The translations under genes were made by a program, and so were the position numbers. Under the pieces are notes generated by a model. It searched no databases and was not told the origin of the DNA. It worked only from the letters and a program-made list of their open reading frames with translations. Source: Herbaspirillum sp. SJZ107 (GTDB lineage: Bacteria; Pseudomonadota; Gammaproteobacteria; Burkholderiales; Burkholderiaceae_D). Taken from it: a stretch of 64,000 nt of DNA. Location of the stretch: assembly GCF_006715485.1 (NCBI RefSeq), contig NZ_VFNH01000002.1, forward strand, positions 1,302,001 through 1,366,000, read 5' to 3'. Of the stretch, positions 1 through 9,595 are shown one piece after another. Every line of letters begins with the position of its first letter. Within the stretch, counting starts at the first letter, position 1.

Positions 1-89
1 AGGGCATTGGTGCCGGCCTTGAGCAGCAACTGGGCCGCGGCGTTGAGCAGCACGCCGGTAATGATGAATCCGAAAGTGGCGAGGTTCAT
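1..89 (-). CDS. SMR/EamA-type small transporter, partial (ArnE-like)
   Basis: The reading frame starts with ATG at 89 and runs off the left edge of the window, so only the first 29 residues are visible. They form one hydrophobic helix containing NAAAQLLLKAG, which resembles the first membrane segment of small multidrug-resistance/EamA transporters such as the ArnE subunit that flips aminoarabinose-undecaprenyl phosphate. The start overlaps the stop of the ArnT-like gene (ATGA), so the two are translationally coupled. That neighbourhood supports an undecaprenyl-sugar flippase role, but so short a fragment cannot prove it. Confidence 0.55.
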   Translation of the reverse strand, partial: MNLATFGFIITGVLLNAAAQLLLKAGTNA

Positions 90-1798
90 GGTGTCGCTTG
101 GGTGGTGGGGGCAGTGTTGACGAGCACGGCGCGGCGCGCGTCGCCGGCCACGATACGCGCCGGCAGGCCCTGCTGGAGCAGGTCGGCGGCGATGTCCGGC
201 TTGGTGATGGCGACGCTGCGCCGGCCTTCGAGGGCATCGCGGCGCCAGGCGTCGAGGAAGGCGGCGACGGTGGGGATGGCCAGCTGCGGCTGCTGCTGCA
301 GGCCGAATTCGAATTCGTCGAGGTAGTCGACCAGCGTCACCGGGCGCCCCATGTAGAAGGTCAGCGACTGCTCGTACATCCCGACCGCGTACACCCGGGT
401 GGCCGGATCCATCGCGCCTGCCGCCTTGAGGGCCGGCAGCACGCCGGCGCCGGCGCGCACCGCGGCGATCGGCCCGAAGCCGGCCATCAGCAGCTGGGTC
501 GCGGCGAAGCCGGCGATGGCCAGCACCAGGACCGATAGGTCGCGCACCATCTGGCGCGCGTACAGCATCGACAGCAGCCCGCCGACCAGCAGCACCAGCC
601 CGGCCGCCAGCACCCACGGCTGGCAGGCGGCATAGACCACGTCCTCGCCCGGATGCTTGGCCAGGCGTTCCATGAAGGGCACGAAGGCGAGCAGGGCGGC
701 GCCCAGCAGTGCGCTCAGGCCGGCGGTCAGCATGCGGCTGCGGCGGGTGCCGACGTCGAGGTAGACCGCGACCAGCAGCGCCAGCGCCGGGAACACCGGG
801 ACGATGTAGCCGGGCAGCTTGGAATTCGACTTGGTGAAGAACAGGGTGATGAACGCGATCCAGATGAACAGCATCAGGCGCGGACGGAAACGTCCCGGCG
901 TATCGGTGTCACTGTCGGCATCCGACACCCGGCGCACGCCCAGCGCCAGGCTTTGCACCAGCACGCCGAGCCAGGGCACGCTGCCGGCGGCGATCAGCGC
1001 GAAGAAGATCCACCACGGCGCTTCGCGGTGGTGCTCGGTCTTCAGGAAGCGGTCGAAGTGTTCGTGGATGAAGAAGAAATGCGGCTGCTCCGGGTTCTTC
1101 AGCGCGACCAGCACAAACCAGGGCGCGGTGATCAGGAAGAACAGCAGCGATCCTTTGACCAGGTGCAGGCGCGTCCAGATACGCAGGTCGCGCGCGAACA
1201 GGGTGTACAGCACCAGCACCGCGCCCGGCAGCACCAGCCCGATCAGGCCCTTCGACAGCACCGCCAGCGCCATCCCGGCCCAGCACAGCAGCATCCAGTT
1301 GCGCCGCTCGGCGGGCGTGGCATCGTCGCGCTGCGCCACCAGCAGGCCGCACAGGGCCAGCGTCATCATCGACGCCAGGCTCATGTCGAGGGAATTGGCC
1401 TGGCTGCAGGCGACCCAGTAGAACGAGGAGCCGAGCACCAGCGCGGCATAGAAGCCGATGCGGGCGCCGAACACGCGGCGGCCGGCGACGCCGGTGACGA
1501 CCACGCCGAGCAGGCCGCACAGGCCGGTCCAGAGACGCGCCTGCCAGTCGCCGACGCCGAACAGCCCGAAGCTGAGCGCGTTCATCCAGGTCTGCAGCGG
1601 CGGCTTCTCGAAATACTTGATGCCGTTCAGGCGCGTGGTGATCCAGTCGCCGCTGGCGAACATCTCGCGCGCCATCTCGGCGTAGCGGCCTTCATCGGGG
1701 GGCACCAGGGTGCGCACGCCCAGTACGTAGAGCAGTGCGGCGGCAAAAACGATCAGCAGGGTCCAGTTCAGCGTCCGGTTCCGGTGCAGATCGTTCAT
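86..1798 (-). CDS. ArnT-like family 39 glycosyltransferase
   Basis: This is a 570-residue polytopic membrane protein of the ArnT/PMT family. Such enzymes move a sugar from an undecaprenyl-phosphate carrier to an acceptor at the outer face of the inner membrane; in ArnT the sugar is L-Ara4N and the acceptor is lipid A. The first periplasmic loop has the family signature PPDEGRYAEMAREM followed by the KYFEKPPLQTW segment (about residues 30-70), and many hydrophobic helices follow. The start at 1798 gives the normal family N-terminus; an upstream in-frame extension is arginine-rich antisense-like sequence. The start overlaps the stop of the Mth938 gene (ATGA), and the stop overlaps the SMR gene, so the three form one operon. 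The sugar and acceptor cannot be read from the sequence. Confidence 0.85.
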   Translation of the reverse strand: MNDLHRNRTLNWTLLIVFAAALLYVLGVRTLVPPDEGRYAEMAREMFASGDWITTRLNGIKYFEKPPLQTWMNALSFGLFGVGDWQARLWTGLCGLLGVVVTGVAGRRVFGARIGFYAALVLGSSFYWVACSQANSLDMSLASMMTLALCGLLVAQRDDATPAERRNWMLLCWAGMALAVLSKGLIGLVLPGAVLVLYTLFARDLRIWTRLHLVKGSLLFFLITAPWFVLVALKNPEQPHFFFIHEHFDRFLKTEHHREAPWWIFFALIAAGSVPWLGVLVQSLALGVRRVSDADSDTDTPGRFRPRLMLFIWIAFITLFFTKSNSKLPGYIVPVFPALALLVAVYLDVGTRRSRMLTAGLSALLGAALLAFVPFMERLAKHPGEDVVYAACQPWVLAAGLVLLVGGLLSMLYARQMVRDLSVLVLAIAGFAATQLLMAGFGPIAAVRAGAGVLPALKAAGAMDPATRVYAVGMYEQSLTFYMGRPVTLVDYLDEFEFGLQQQPQLAIPTVAAFLDAWRRDALEGRRSVAITKPDIAADLLQQGLPARIVAGDARRAVLVNTAPTTQATP

Positions 1799-2199
1799 GC
1801 GCTGGCCTTGCTGTCCCCGTTCTGCTTGCCCTCGATGATCAAGGCCAGTACCGCCTTGCGGCCTTCGCCCATCAGGATATTGTAGGTGCGGCAGGCGGCG
1901 TGGCTGTCCATGCTCTCGACGCCGATGCGCTGATTCGACAGGCTGGCGACCAGGCGCGGATGCACGAAGCGCTGGCGCTCGCCGGTGCCGAGGATGACCA
2001 CGTCCGGCTTGTCCGCCGCGATCTGCTCGAAGTGGGCCGCGGTCAGGTCTTCGAAGCGCGTCACGTTCCACGGACGCGGCGCCACTTCCGGCATTACCAG
2101 CACGCTGTAATCGAAGCGCTGGGCATTGATTTCGACACCGGTGTGGTCGTAGCCGGTCACCGTCTGGTATTTTTCAGTGCTGCTGGTGTGAAGCTTCAT
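1795..2199 (-). CDS. Mth938/NDUFAF3-like domain protein
   Basis: This is a soluble protein of 134 residues. It has the Mth938/DUF498 fold signature: a central DYSVLVMP strand, the DVVILGTGERQRF segment and a C-terminal GVESMDSHAACRTYNILMGEGR motif. Family members include the mitochondrial complex I assembly factor NDUFAF3; the bacterial proteins have no firmly assigned reaction. ATG at 2199 is preferred over a TTG 12 bases upstream, although no strong ribosome binding site is seen for either. It is the first gene of the operon with the ArnT-like gene, which it overlaps by four bases, and is divergent from alaA. Confidence 0.8.
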   Translation of the reverse strand: MKLHTSSTEKYQTVTGYDHTGVEINAQRFDYSVLVMPEVAPRPWNVTRFEDLTAAHFEQIAADKPDVVILGTGERQRFVHPRLVASLSNQRIGVESMDSHAACRTYNILMGEGRKAVLALIIEGKQNGDSKASA

Positions 2200-2407
2200 G
2201 GTGGAAAGCAATCATGAGAAGGCCGGCCGGTATGGCAGGCGGCCGAATATTGTAACTGGTTTGGCGGCCGTGTCCGCAGTCTGCAGTCTCGGGTCCGCAA
2301 GAGCGCCGGTTGCTTAATCCGGCTCTATTGGGCAGAATGGAATTTTTCGCATTGCAACAATGCGAAGTCGCAGGAAGTCCTGCGGCACATAGCCTAGAGG
2401 TGACATT

Positions 2408-3634
2408 TTGCGACCGATTTTGAAATCCAACAAGCTCGACGACGTGTGTTATGAGATCCGCGGCCCGGCGCTCGACAGAGCGCGCCAGATGGAAGAGGAC
2501 GGCCAGAAGATCATCAAGCTGAACATCGGCAACCTGGCCGTGTTCGGCTTCGACCCGCCCGACGAGATCGTGGAAGACATGATCCGCAACATGCACGGGG
2601 CCGCCGGCTACACCGATTCCAAAGGCATGTTCGCACCGCGCAAAGCGGTGATGCACTATACCCAGGGCAAGAACATCGGCGGCGTCAAGATCGACGACAT
2701 TTATCTGGGCAATGGCGCGTCGGAACTGATCGTGATGGCGATGCAGGGCCTGCTGAACGGCGGCGACGAAGTGCTGGTGCCGGCCCCCGACTACCCGTTG
2801 TGGACCGCCGCCGTCAGCCTGGCCGGCGGTAACCCGGTGCACTACATCTGCGACGAGCAGGCCGGCTGGATGCCGGACATCGAGGACATGCGCAAGAAGA
2901 TCACGCCGAACACGCGCGCGATCGTCGTCATCAACCCCAACAACCCGACCGGCGCGCTGTACTCGCGCGAGGTGCTGCTGGAGATCGTCGAACTGGCGCG
3001 CCAGCATGGCCTGATCATCTACGCCGACGAAATCTACGACAAGACGCTGTACGACGGCGCCGAGCATATCTCCCTGGCCTCGCTGGCCGACGACGTGCTG
3101 TTCGTGACCCTGAACGGCCTGTCGAAGAACTACCGTTCCTGCGGCTACCGCGCCGGCTGGATGGTGGTGTCGGGCGAGAAGCGCCATGCGAAAGACTACA
3201 TCGAAGGCCTGAACATGCTGGCCTCGATGCGCCTGTGCGCCAACGCGCCGGGCCAGTTCGCGATCCAGACCGCACTCGGCGGGCGCCAGAGCATTGCCGA
3301 CCTGGTGGCGCCGGGCGGCCGCCTGGCGCGCCAGCGCGACCTGGCCCACAAATTACTGACCGATATTCCGGGGGTGTCCTGCGTCAAGCCAAAAGCGGCG
3401 CTGTACATGTTCCCGCGCCTCGACCCGAAGATCTATCCGATCGCGGACGATCAGCAATTCATCTGCGAACTGCTGTCCGAGGAAAAAGTCCTGCTGGTGC
3501 AAGGCACCGGCTTCAACTGGCACACCCCGGATCACTTCCGCCTGGTGTTCCTCCCCAATACCGACGACCTGACGGATGCATGCGGCCGTATCGCGCGCTT
3601 CCTCGACGGTTACCGGCGCCGCCACGCGCGCTGA
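2408..3634 (+). CDS. alaA: Glutamate-pyruvate aminotransferase AlaA
   Basis: This is a 408-residue fold-type I PLP aminotransferase that makes alanine from pyruvate and glutamate in the cytoplasm. It matches E. coli AlaA along its length from memory: KSNKLDDVCYEIRGPAL at the N-terminus, DYPLWTAAVSLAGG, NPNNPTGALYS (PLP phosphate/ring pocket), YADEIYDK, and the PLP lysine in LNGLSKNYRSCGYRAGW. The start is TTG, supported by an AGAGG ribosome binding site at 2396-2400. It lies 24 bases upstream of hom, the usual arrangement in betaproteobacteria, so the two are probably cotranscribed. Confidence 0.93.
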   Translation: MRPILKSNKLDDVCYEIRGPALDRARQMEEDGQKIIKLNIGNLAVFGFDPPDEIVEDMIRNMHGAAGYTDSKGMFAPRKAVMHYTQGKNIGGVKIDDIYLGNGASELIVMAMQGLLNGGDEVLVPAPDYPLWTAAVSLAGGNPVHYICDEQAGWMPDIEDMRKKITPNTRAIVVINPNNPTGALYSREVLLEIVELARQHGLIIYADEIYDKTLYDGAEHISLASLADDVLFVTLNGLSKNYRSCGYRAGWMVVSGEKRHAKDYIEGLNMLASMRLCANAPGQFAIQTALGGRQSIADLVAPGGRLARQRDLAHKLLTDIPGVSCVKPKAALYMFPRLDPKIYPIADDQQFICELLSEEKVLLVQGTGFNWHTPDHFRLVFLPNTDDLTDACGRIARFLDGYRRRHAR

Positions 3635-3658
3635 GAACGATTACTAGATATTAATAAA

Positions 3659-4978
3659 ATGAAACCCATCAAAGTTGGCCTGCTGGGCATCGGCACCGTC
3701 GGTGCCGGTACCTTCCACGTCCTCCAGCGCAACCAGGAAGACATCCGCCGCCGCGCCGGCCGCGGCATCGAAATCACGATGGTCGCCGCCCGCAACCTCG
3801 AACGCGCGCGCCGCGTCGTCGACGAATATTGCGACGTCGTGAGCGACCCCTTCGCCGTGGTCAACAACCCCGACATCGACATCGTCGTCGAACTGATCGG
3901 CGGCTACGACCTCGCGCGCGAACTGGTGCTGCAGGCGATCGCCAACGGCAAGCACGTGGTCACCGCCAACAAGGCGCTGCTGGCCCAGCACGGCAACGAA
4001 ATCTTTGCCGCCGCCCAGGAAAAGGGGGTGATGGTAGCCTTCGAAGCCGCCGTCGCTGGCGGCATCCCGATCATCAAGGCGCTGCGCGAAGGCCTGGCCG
4101 CCAACCGCATCGAATCGGTGGCCGGCATCATCAACGGCACCACCAACTTCATCCTGTCCGAAATGCGCGACAAGGGCCTCGACTTCGGCACTGTGCTGAA
4201 GCAGGCGCAGGAGCTGGGCTACGCCGAAGCCGACCCGACCTTCGACATCGAAGGCGTCGATGCCGCCCACAAGCTGACCATCATGGCCGCGATCGCCTTC
4301 GGCATCCCGATGCAGTTCGGCGGCGCCCACGTGGAAGGCATCAGCCAGCTGCAGGCGGTCGACCTGCGCTACGCCGAACAGCTCGGCTACCGCATCAAGC
4401 TGCTGGGCATTACGCGCCGCAGCTTCGTCGACGGCAATGAAGGGATCGAACTGCGCGTGCACCCGACCCTGATCCCGGCCGCGCGCCTGATCGCCAACGT
4501 CGAAGGCGCCATGAACGCGGTGCTGGTGAAAGCCGACGCCGTCGGCACCACCCTGTACTACGGCAAGGGTGCCGGCGCCGAGCCGACCGCCTCCGCCGTC
4601 ATCGCCGACCTGGTCGACGTGACCCGTTCGGCCACGGTCGATCCGTACTCGCGCGTGCCGCACCTGGCCTTCCATCCGGGCGAGCTGGCCGACGTGCCGA
4701 TCCTGCCGATGGACGACATCCGCACCAGCTACTACCTGCGCGTGAACGTGCAGGACCAGCTCGGCGTGATGGCCGACCTGACCCGCATCCTGGCCGACGC
4801 CGGCATCTCGATCGACGCCGTGCTGCAGAAGGAGCCGGGCGAAAAGGCACGCACCGACATCGTCATCATTACCCACCTGACCCGCGAAAAGTACGTGAAT
4901 GCGGCGATTGCAAGGATCGAGGGATTGGCGACGACGGTGGGTAAAGTCGTGCGCATCCGTCTAGAAAGTCTAGGTTAA
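3659..4978 (+). CDS. hom: Homoserine dehydrogenase
   Basis: This 439-residue enzyme reduces aspartate-4-semialdehyde to homoserine, the branch point to threonine and methionine. The N-terminal Rossmann domain begins VGLLGIGTVGAGTF (residues 5-18). The catalytic domain carries TANKALLA, FEAAVAGGIPII and the GIINGTTNFIL substrate loop. A C-terminal ACT domain (about residues 355-435, YYLRVNVQDQLGVMADLTRIL) points to allosteric feedback by threonine, as in the family. There is no clear ribosome binding site before ATG 3659; the short gap after alaA suggests coupling. No threonine synthase gene follows, unlike the common hom-thrC order. Confidence 0.95.
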   Translation: MKPIKVGLLGIGTVGAGTFHVLQRNQEDIRRRAGRGIEITMVAARNLERARRVVDEYCDVVSDPFAVVNNPDIDIVVELIGGYDLARELVLQAIANGKHVVTANKALLAQHGNEIFAAAQEKGVMVAFEAAVAGGIPIIKALREGLAANRIESVAGIINGTTNFILSEMRDKGLDFGTVLKQAQELGYAEADPTFDIEGVDAAHKLTIMAAIAFGIPMQFGGAHVEGISQLQAVDLRYAEQLGYRIKLLGITRRSFVDGNEGIELRVHPTLIPAARLIANVEGAMNAVLVKADAVGTTLYYGKGAGAEPTASAVIADLVDVTRSATVDPYSRVPHLAFHPGELADVPILPMDDIRTSYYLRVNVQDQLGVMADLTRILADAGISIDAVLQKEPGEKARTDIVIITHLTREKYVNAAIARIEGLATTVGKVVRIRLESLG

Positions 4979-4980
4979 AG

Positions 4981-5175
4981 CTAGTTCCTGTAACGGCGCC
5001 TTGGCGGCAAACTCCATTGCCCGAGGAATTCGTTCGCGAATTCATCGATGCAGACGCCCGGCGCCGCATCTGCATCGAGTGAGACCGTGGTCAGCGCGAG
5101 CAAATCGCGCTCGACCTGGTCGAACAGCGCTTCACACAGGCTGTGCTCTTTAGGGGTGTGGTTAGTGGAATTCAT
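4981..5175 (-). CDS. Small hypothetical protein (64 aa)
   Basis: The frame starts at ATG 5175 and ends two bases from the convergent hom stop. The protein is acidic at the start and basic at the end (PPRRRYRN). It has one cysteine-containing helix (LCEALFDQVERDLLALTTVSLD) that could be a short regulator or adaptor helix. I do not recognise a family. The compact packing against hom and ordinary codon use favour a real gene, but no strong ribosome binding site is visible. Confidence 0.45.
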   Translation of the reverse strand: MNSTNHTPKEHSLCEALFDQVERDLLALTTVSLDADAAPGVCIDEFANEFLGQWSLPPRRRYRN

Positions 5176-5474
5176 GCGCAAATTCTACCTGCGCTGCAGT
5201 GCACAAGAAGCGCCGTCCGCCTTGTTCTTGTGGCCGCTCAAATCCCCCATCGTTTCGCGGCAATCTTTCTTATCCAGTCGCAATAGGCAGCCAACAACAT
5301 ATGGTTCTTGGTGGCATTTGCCGATACTCATGGGTCAGCGTCGTGCGCCCTGCCACCGGCGGTCGCAGGATGCGCGACTGTGCTTGATATGTAGCAACAC
5401 CCTGTATTCAAGCCCATAGTTGTGCTGTAGATTACGCGTCTCGACATCATGAACGCCGACGCCAGATCCCAAGC

Positions 5475-7361
5475 ATGAGCCACAACAGCCAATTTTCCCT
5501 GCTGACCCAGCGCCGTTTCGGCCCGTTTTTCTGGACCCAGTTCCTGGGCGCCTTCAACGACAACCTGTTCAAGACCGCGCTCATGGTGGTCCTCACCTAC
5601 GACGCGCTGTCCTGGACCACGCTGCCCCCGAGCCTGCTCAACAACCTGATCCCCGGCCTGTTCATCCTGCCCTACGTAGTCCTGTCCGCCACTGCCGGCC
5701 AGGTCGCCGACAAGGTGGAGAAGGGCAGGCTGGCACGCTTCGTCAAGCTGCTCGAGATCGGCATCATGGCGGTGGCCGCGGCCGGCTGGCTGACGCACAC
5801 GCTGTGGCTGCTGATCGCGGCGGTGGCCGGCATGGGCATCCATTCGACGCTGTTCGGACCGGTCAAGTATGCCTACCTGCCGCAGCACCTGCGCGCGGAC
5901 GAACTGGTCGGCGGCAACGGCGTGATCGAGATGGGCACTTTTGTCGGCATCCTGCTGGGCGAAGTGATGGGCGCAGTGCTGGCCGGGCACGGCACGCTGG
6001 GCGTCGAGCTGGTGGCCGGCGGCACCCTGCTGGTGGCGCTGCTGGGGCTGGCGACCAGCTGGCGCATCCCGCCGTCGCCGGCACCGGCGCCGGACCTGAA
6101 GATCAGCAAGAACTTCGTGGGCGAATCGTTCCGCAACCTGTCGTTCTCGCGCAAGAACCGCACCGTGTTCCTGTCGATGCTGGGCAATTCCTGGTTCTGG
6201 TTCTATGGCGCCCTGGTGCTGTCGCAGTTCCCGCTGTTCGCCAAGGATTACCTGCACGGCGACCACAGCGTCTTCGTGCTGCTGCTGACGATCTTTTCGC
6301 TCGGTATCGGCAGCGGCTCGCTGCTGTGCGAAAAACTGTCCGGCCGCAAGGTCGAGATCGGGCTGGTGCCTTTCGGCGCCATCGGCCTGTCGCTGTTCGG
6401 CATCGACCTGTACTTCGCCAGCCTGGGCTACACGAACACGGCCGGCGTCGATGCGATGGGCCTGCTGGCCCAGCACGGCAGCGTGCGCATCCTGGCCGAC
6501 CTGCTGCTGCTGGGCGTGTTCGGCGGCCTGTTCATCGTGCCGCTGTTCGCACTGATCCAGACCCGCTGCGACCCGCAGCACATGTCGCGCACCATCGCCG
6601 GCCTGAATATCCTGAACGCGCTGTTCATGGTGGCCGCCGCCGGCGTCGCCGTGTTCCTGTTCAAGCAGGGCTTCAGCATCCCCGAAATGTTCCTGACCAC
6701 CGCGCTGCTGAATGCCGTGGTCGCCATCTATATCTTCTCGCTGGTGCCGGAATTCCTGATGCGCTTCCTGGCCTGGCTGCTGATCCACACCATCCACCGC
6801 GTGTCGACCGTGGACGTCGAGCGTATCCCGGCAGAGGGCGCCGCGGTACTGGTCTGCAACCACGTTTCCTACGTCGACGCCATCGTGATCATGGCCGCCA
6901 GCCCGCGCCCGATCCGCTTCGTGATGGACCACCAGATCTTCAAGACACCGCTGCTGGGCTTCATTTTCCGCACCGCCAAGGCGATCCCGATCGCGCCGGC
7001 CAAGGACGATCCGTGGCTGATGGAAAAGGCCTTCGTCGACATCGCGCATGCGCTGCACGACGGCGAACTGGTCTGCATCTTCCCGGAAGGTAGACTGACC
7101 CGCACCGGCGAGATGAGCGAGTTCCGTGGCGGCATCGCCAAGATCGTCGAACGCAGCAAGGTGCCGGTGATCCCGATGGCGCTGCGCGGCCTGTGGGGCA
7201 GCGTGTTTTCGCGCGATCCGGCGAATGTATTCGAGCGGACCTTTGCGCGCGGCTGGCGTTCGCGGCTGGCGCTGGCGGTGGGGCGCCCGGTGCCGCCGCA
7301 GGACGTGACGCCGGAGCGGCTGTACGAGCAGGTGCTGGCGCTGCGCGGCGAGTGGAAGTAG
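5475..7361 (+). CDS. LplT-like MFS transporter fused to PlsC acyltransferase
   Basis: This is a 628-residue inner-membrane fusion protein. Residues 1-410 are a major-facilitator domain whose start ([19 protein letters not shown]) matches the lysophospholipid flippase LplT. Residues about 430-628 form a PlsC-type acyltransferase with the catalytic HxxxxD box in NHVSYVDA (His about 463) and the [10 protein letters not shown] substrate motif. LplT-Aas systems flip lysophosphatidylethanolamine inward and re-acylate it, so phospholipid repair is the likely job. The acyl-ACP synthetase (AMP-binding) domain found in E. coli Aas is absent, so an acyl donor must be supplied by another protein. It ends about 90 bases before tRNA-Pro. 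Confidence 0.85.
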   Translation: MSHNSQFSLLTQRRFGPFFWTQFLGAFNDNLFKTALMVVLTYDALSWTTLPPSLLNNLIPGLFILPYVVLSATAGQVADKVEKGRLARFVKLLEIGIMAVAAAGWLTHTLWLLIAAVAGMGIHSTLFGPVKYAYLPQHLRADELVGGNGVIEMGTFVGILLGEVMGAVLAGHGTLGVELVAGGTLLVALLGLATSWRIPPSPAPAPDLKISKNFVGESFRNLSFSRKNRTVFLSMLGNSWFWFYGALVLSQFPLFAKDYLHGDHSVFVLLLTIFSLGIGSGSLLCEKLSGRKVEIGLVPFGAIGLSLFGIDLYFASLGYTNTAGVDAMGLLAQHGSVRILADLLLLGVFGGLFIVPLFALIQTRCDPQHMSRTIAGLNILNALFMVAAAGVAVFLFKQGFSIPEMFLTTALLNAVVAIYIFSLVPEFLMRFLAWLLIHTIHRVSTVDVERIPAEGAAVLVCNHVSYVDAIVIMAASPRPIRFVMDHQIFKTPLLGFIFRTAKAIPIAPAKDDPWLMEKAFVDIAHALHDGELVCIFPEGRLTRTGEMSEFRGGIAKIVERSKVPVIPMALRGLWGSVFSRDPANVFERTFARGWRSRLALAVGRPVPPQDVTPERLYEQVLALRGEWK

Positions 7362-7432
7362 TTGCATGCACTTTGATGCACGAGCAGAAGATTCTCGTGT
7401 GACAAAATCCTAATGTTTTCGCCGGGCTCTGA

Positions 7433-7438
7433 TATAAT
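7433..7438 (+). promoter_or_regulatory. -10 element of the tRNA-Pro promoter
   Basis: A perfect TATAAT lies 12 bases before the tRNA 5' end, the usual distance for a stable-RNA promoter. The -35 region about 17 bases upstream is weak by eye. Confidence 0.6.
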
Positions 7439-7450
7439 TGCAGGCTGGAT

Positions 7451-7537
<87 letters not shown>

Positions 7538-7544
7538 AGAGTTA

Positions 7545-7569
7545 GGCCAGCCTTCGGGTTGGCCTTTTT
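7545..7569 (+). terminator. Rho-independent terminator after tRNA-Pro
   Basis: GGCCAGCC-TTCG-GGTTGGCC is an 8-bp stem with a tetraloop followed by TTTTT. It is just inside the ICE, so the element supplies a terminator for the tRNA it invades. A related hairpin follows the right repeat. Confidence 0.88.
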
Positions 7570-7585
7570 CGTTTGTGGCTGAGAT

Positions 7586-7607
7586 GGTAAGAAATTCGGT
7601 AAGAAAT
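7586..7607 (+). repeat. Paired GGTAAGAAAT repeats, probable integrase arm sites
   Basis: GGTAAGAAAT occurs at 7586-7595 and 7598-7607. The same pair, in the same orientation, occurs at 48575-48595 near the integrase start and right end. Short direct repeats flanking both att sites are typical arm-type binding sites for tyrosine integrases. The role is inference from position. Confidence 0.55.
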
Positions 7608-7749
7608 TTTGGAGGCGAGGAATCTGTTGCAGTGGCATCGAATCACGATCAAGGGGCGAACGGCCTCTGCGCAATTGAAGGTTTTATTGCTTCCTAACTA
7701 TAACAAAACGAACTTTTCTACAGGGCAGAAAAACACTGAATACAACAGG

Positions 7750-7799
7750 TAGGCTCATAATCCGGTGGTGCCGGGTTCGACTCTAGGAAGGCCTGCCAA
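7750..7799 (+). pseudogene. tRNA-like relic (3' half, CAT anticodon region)
   Basis: The stretch contains GCTCATAATCC, which resembles a tRNA-Met anticodon arm, then GGGTTCGACTC, which resembles a T loop, and ends GCCTGCCA. No intact 5' half or good T stem exists, so it cannot be a working tRNA. Its position directly before a decayed integrase gene suggests an old attachment site of a different element. Confidence 0.35.
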
Positions 7800-7936
7800 T
7801 ACATTTGTGTATTGAAATCCAAGCTCCTACGAAAAATCGTGAGGGCTTTTTCATTGTGCTGCGCGTAGAGGTTACCTCAAAACCTGGCCTTTGCGGGAAA
7901 ACTGCCGGAATGGAATGATTCGAGCCAAGCGTCTCC

Positions 7937-8976
7937 ATGACGACTGGAAAATCACTAATCGCATACATCAAGAAACGTGGCGAGTACTGGCGTGCTGAGG
8001 TACGACACAAAGCACAAACCGACCTATCGAGCCCTCGACACCTAGGTGGAAGCTCAAAAGTGGACTCGTCGGGTCGAATCAGAAATCGACACTGACATCT
8101 ACGTCGACAATTCCACCGCATAGGAATGACTCTGGGTGAGGCGCTAACGCAGTACCGGCGTGCCGTCGCGGCGAAAAAACGCCATCTCACCCAAGAGTAT
8201 GGCCCCGTTGATCGCTCGCTCCGAAACGGCCTGTGCTTACGTACACTGGCAAACCTGAAGGGGGCCGATTTCGCGCGCTACCGGGATCAACGCCGGGCTC
8301 AGGCAAGGCAGAAAATACGATCAGGCTCAAGCTGCAGCTCGTGAGTCATCTTTATGAAATCGCGCGCAAAGAATGGGAAGAGAGGGTCTATTGAAGCCGC
8401 TCAAGAATATTTGTAAACCTAGAGTGAGCGGTGCGCCCGACCCTCGGCTATAACTTGGTACTACGATAAGATCAAAGGTGCCCTGGCTGATAGCGGGAAT
8501 TCATACGCCGCGCCGGCATTCGACCTGGCGATCGAGACCTGCCTTAGGCAAGGCACTTTGTTTAGGCTGCAATGGGAGTGGGTCGACTTGGACAAGCACT
8601 TGATCAGGATTCCACTCTCCGCGCGCGGCGCAGAGAACAAGGGCGTTCCAGCAGCGTTGCCGCTATCGATCAAGGCGCACTTGGTGCTGCAGTCCTTGCA
8701 TCCCGTCGACGAGAACGGGGCCCTGCAGGCAGAACCCTTTGGGCCGGTCCTTGCTACCACGCCTAGCGCAGTACGGTGCATCTGGAAGCAGGTATTGCCT
8801 CTGCTCGGTATAAAGAATTTACGCTGGCATGACCTCCGCCACGGGGCTGCATCCCATCTTTTCGAGAAAGGGCTGCATCCATTCGAAGACGCCAGTATCA
8901 CAGGCCACAAAAGTACACAGATGCTAAAGCGGTATACGCCTCTCAAGCCGGAAAGTCTGATTGCGAAGTTGGGTTG
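7937..8976 (+). pseudogene. Decayed tyrosine integrase
   Basis: Fragments of one integrase appear in order in different frames with stops between. The N-terminus IKKRGEYWRAEVRHKAQ is at about 7965. Next comes VEAQKWTRRVESEIDTDIYVDN, broken by stops, near 8045-8120, then MTLGEALTQYRRAVAAKKR at 8126 and NTIRLKLQLVSHLYEIARKEW near 8317. The open C-terminal part runs 8558-8976. That last part keeps the catalytic pattern: HDLRH, GHKS and the tyrosine in LKRYTPL. It is unlike the P4-type integrase at the right end, so it belongs to a second, dead element. Confidence 0.85.
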
Positions 8977-9595
8977 AGTAAACGAATACGTCTTCGCTAT
9001 CCCATGGGTATTGCGACTGTTCCTCGCCTCTAAACCAAATCTTTTTGCGGTCCACTTGGGGTGGCGCACAACGCCGTTTCGATGAGTCAGGGTTTATCGA
9101 AAAGGACTACTAGGTTCGACTAAGCATCTGAGTGGTTCGCATCGTCGCTGGCCGGGACGACCGGCCAAAGCGCTCCTACATGCGCGCACGAGGCGTGGGA
9201 GGCCTTAACGGCCATGCTCGCTCCCTCGCCTATCGGCATTGGTCCTCGGACTCGAATCGCCCCCACTAGCTAGTGTGACGTCCACGAGCCCAAGTAGGCT
9301 AGCCCGGGTTCCCAAGCACTCAAGTAGAGGCCGATGGCTCACCTCTACTGAACCCGGTCAGTACTGATAAGTTGCCAGCGCCCATGCGAACACCCCTTGA
9401 GCACGTCATCTCTGCATCTTTCGAGTTGCGCAACGCTTTCAGCCAGCATATAGATCCATAACCAAAAATTTCTCCGGACTATAGTTTTTGTGACTTTCTG
9501 CGTTGGATACTCTGCTATCCTTGAGGAAACTCTGCTGTTAGCGGACAAGCGCACAATATATCCGATCGAAATTTTCACAATAATTGGGGTGCCAG
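8977..9595. other. Intergenic stretch, no gene seen
   Basis: No frame here has a credible start, ribosome binding site or recognisable protein. GC content falls toward the right end, where the AT-rich helicase gene begins. Two loosely related ACTCTGCT-containing segments near 9510 and 9530 lie in the probable promoter region of that gene. Confidence 0.5.

Noticed and set aside
653..1885. Plus-strand 410-residue frame opposite the ArnT-like gene
   Set aside because: Gln/His/Arg-rich antisense shadow.
5328..7367. Long minus-strand open frame opposite the MFS/PlsC gene
   Set aside because: Arg/Gln/His-rich composition typical of the antisense of GC-rich coding DNA; no ribosome site or family.
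8461..9069. Minus-strand frame opposite the integrase relic
   Set aside because: The plus strand carries the recognisable integrase C-terminus; this frame has no homologous look or start signal.
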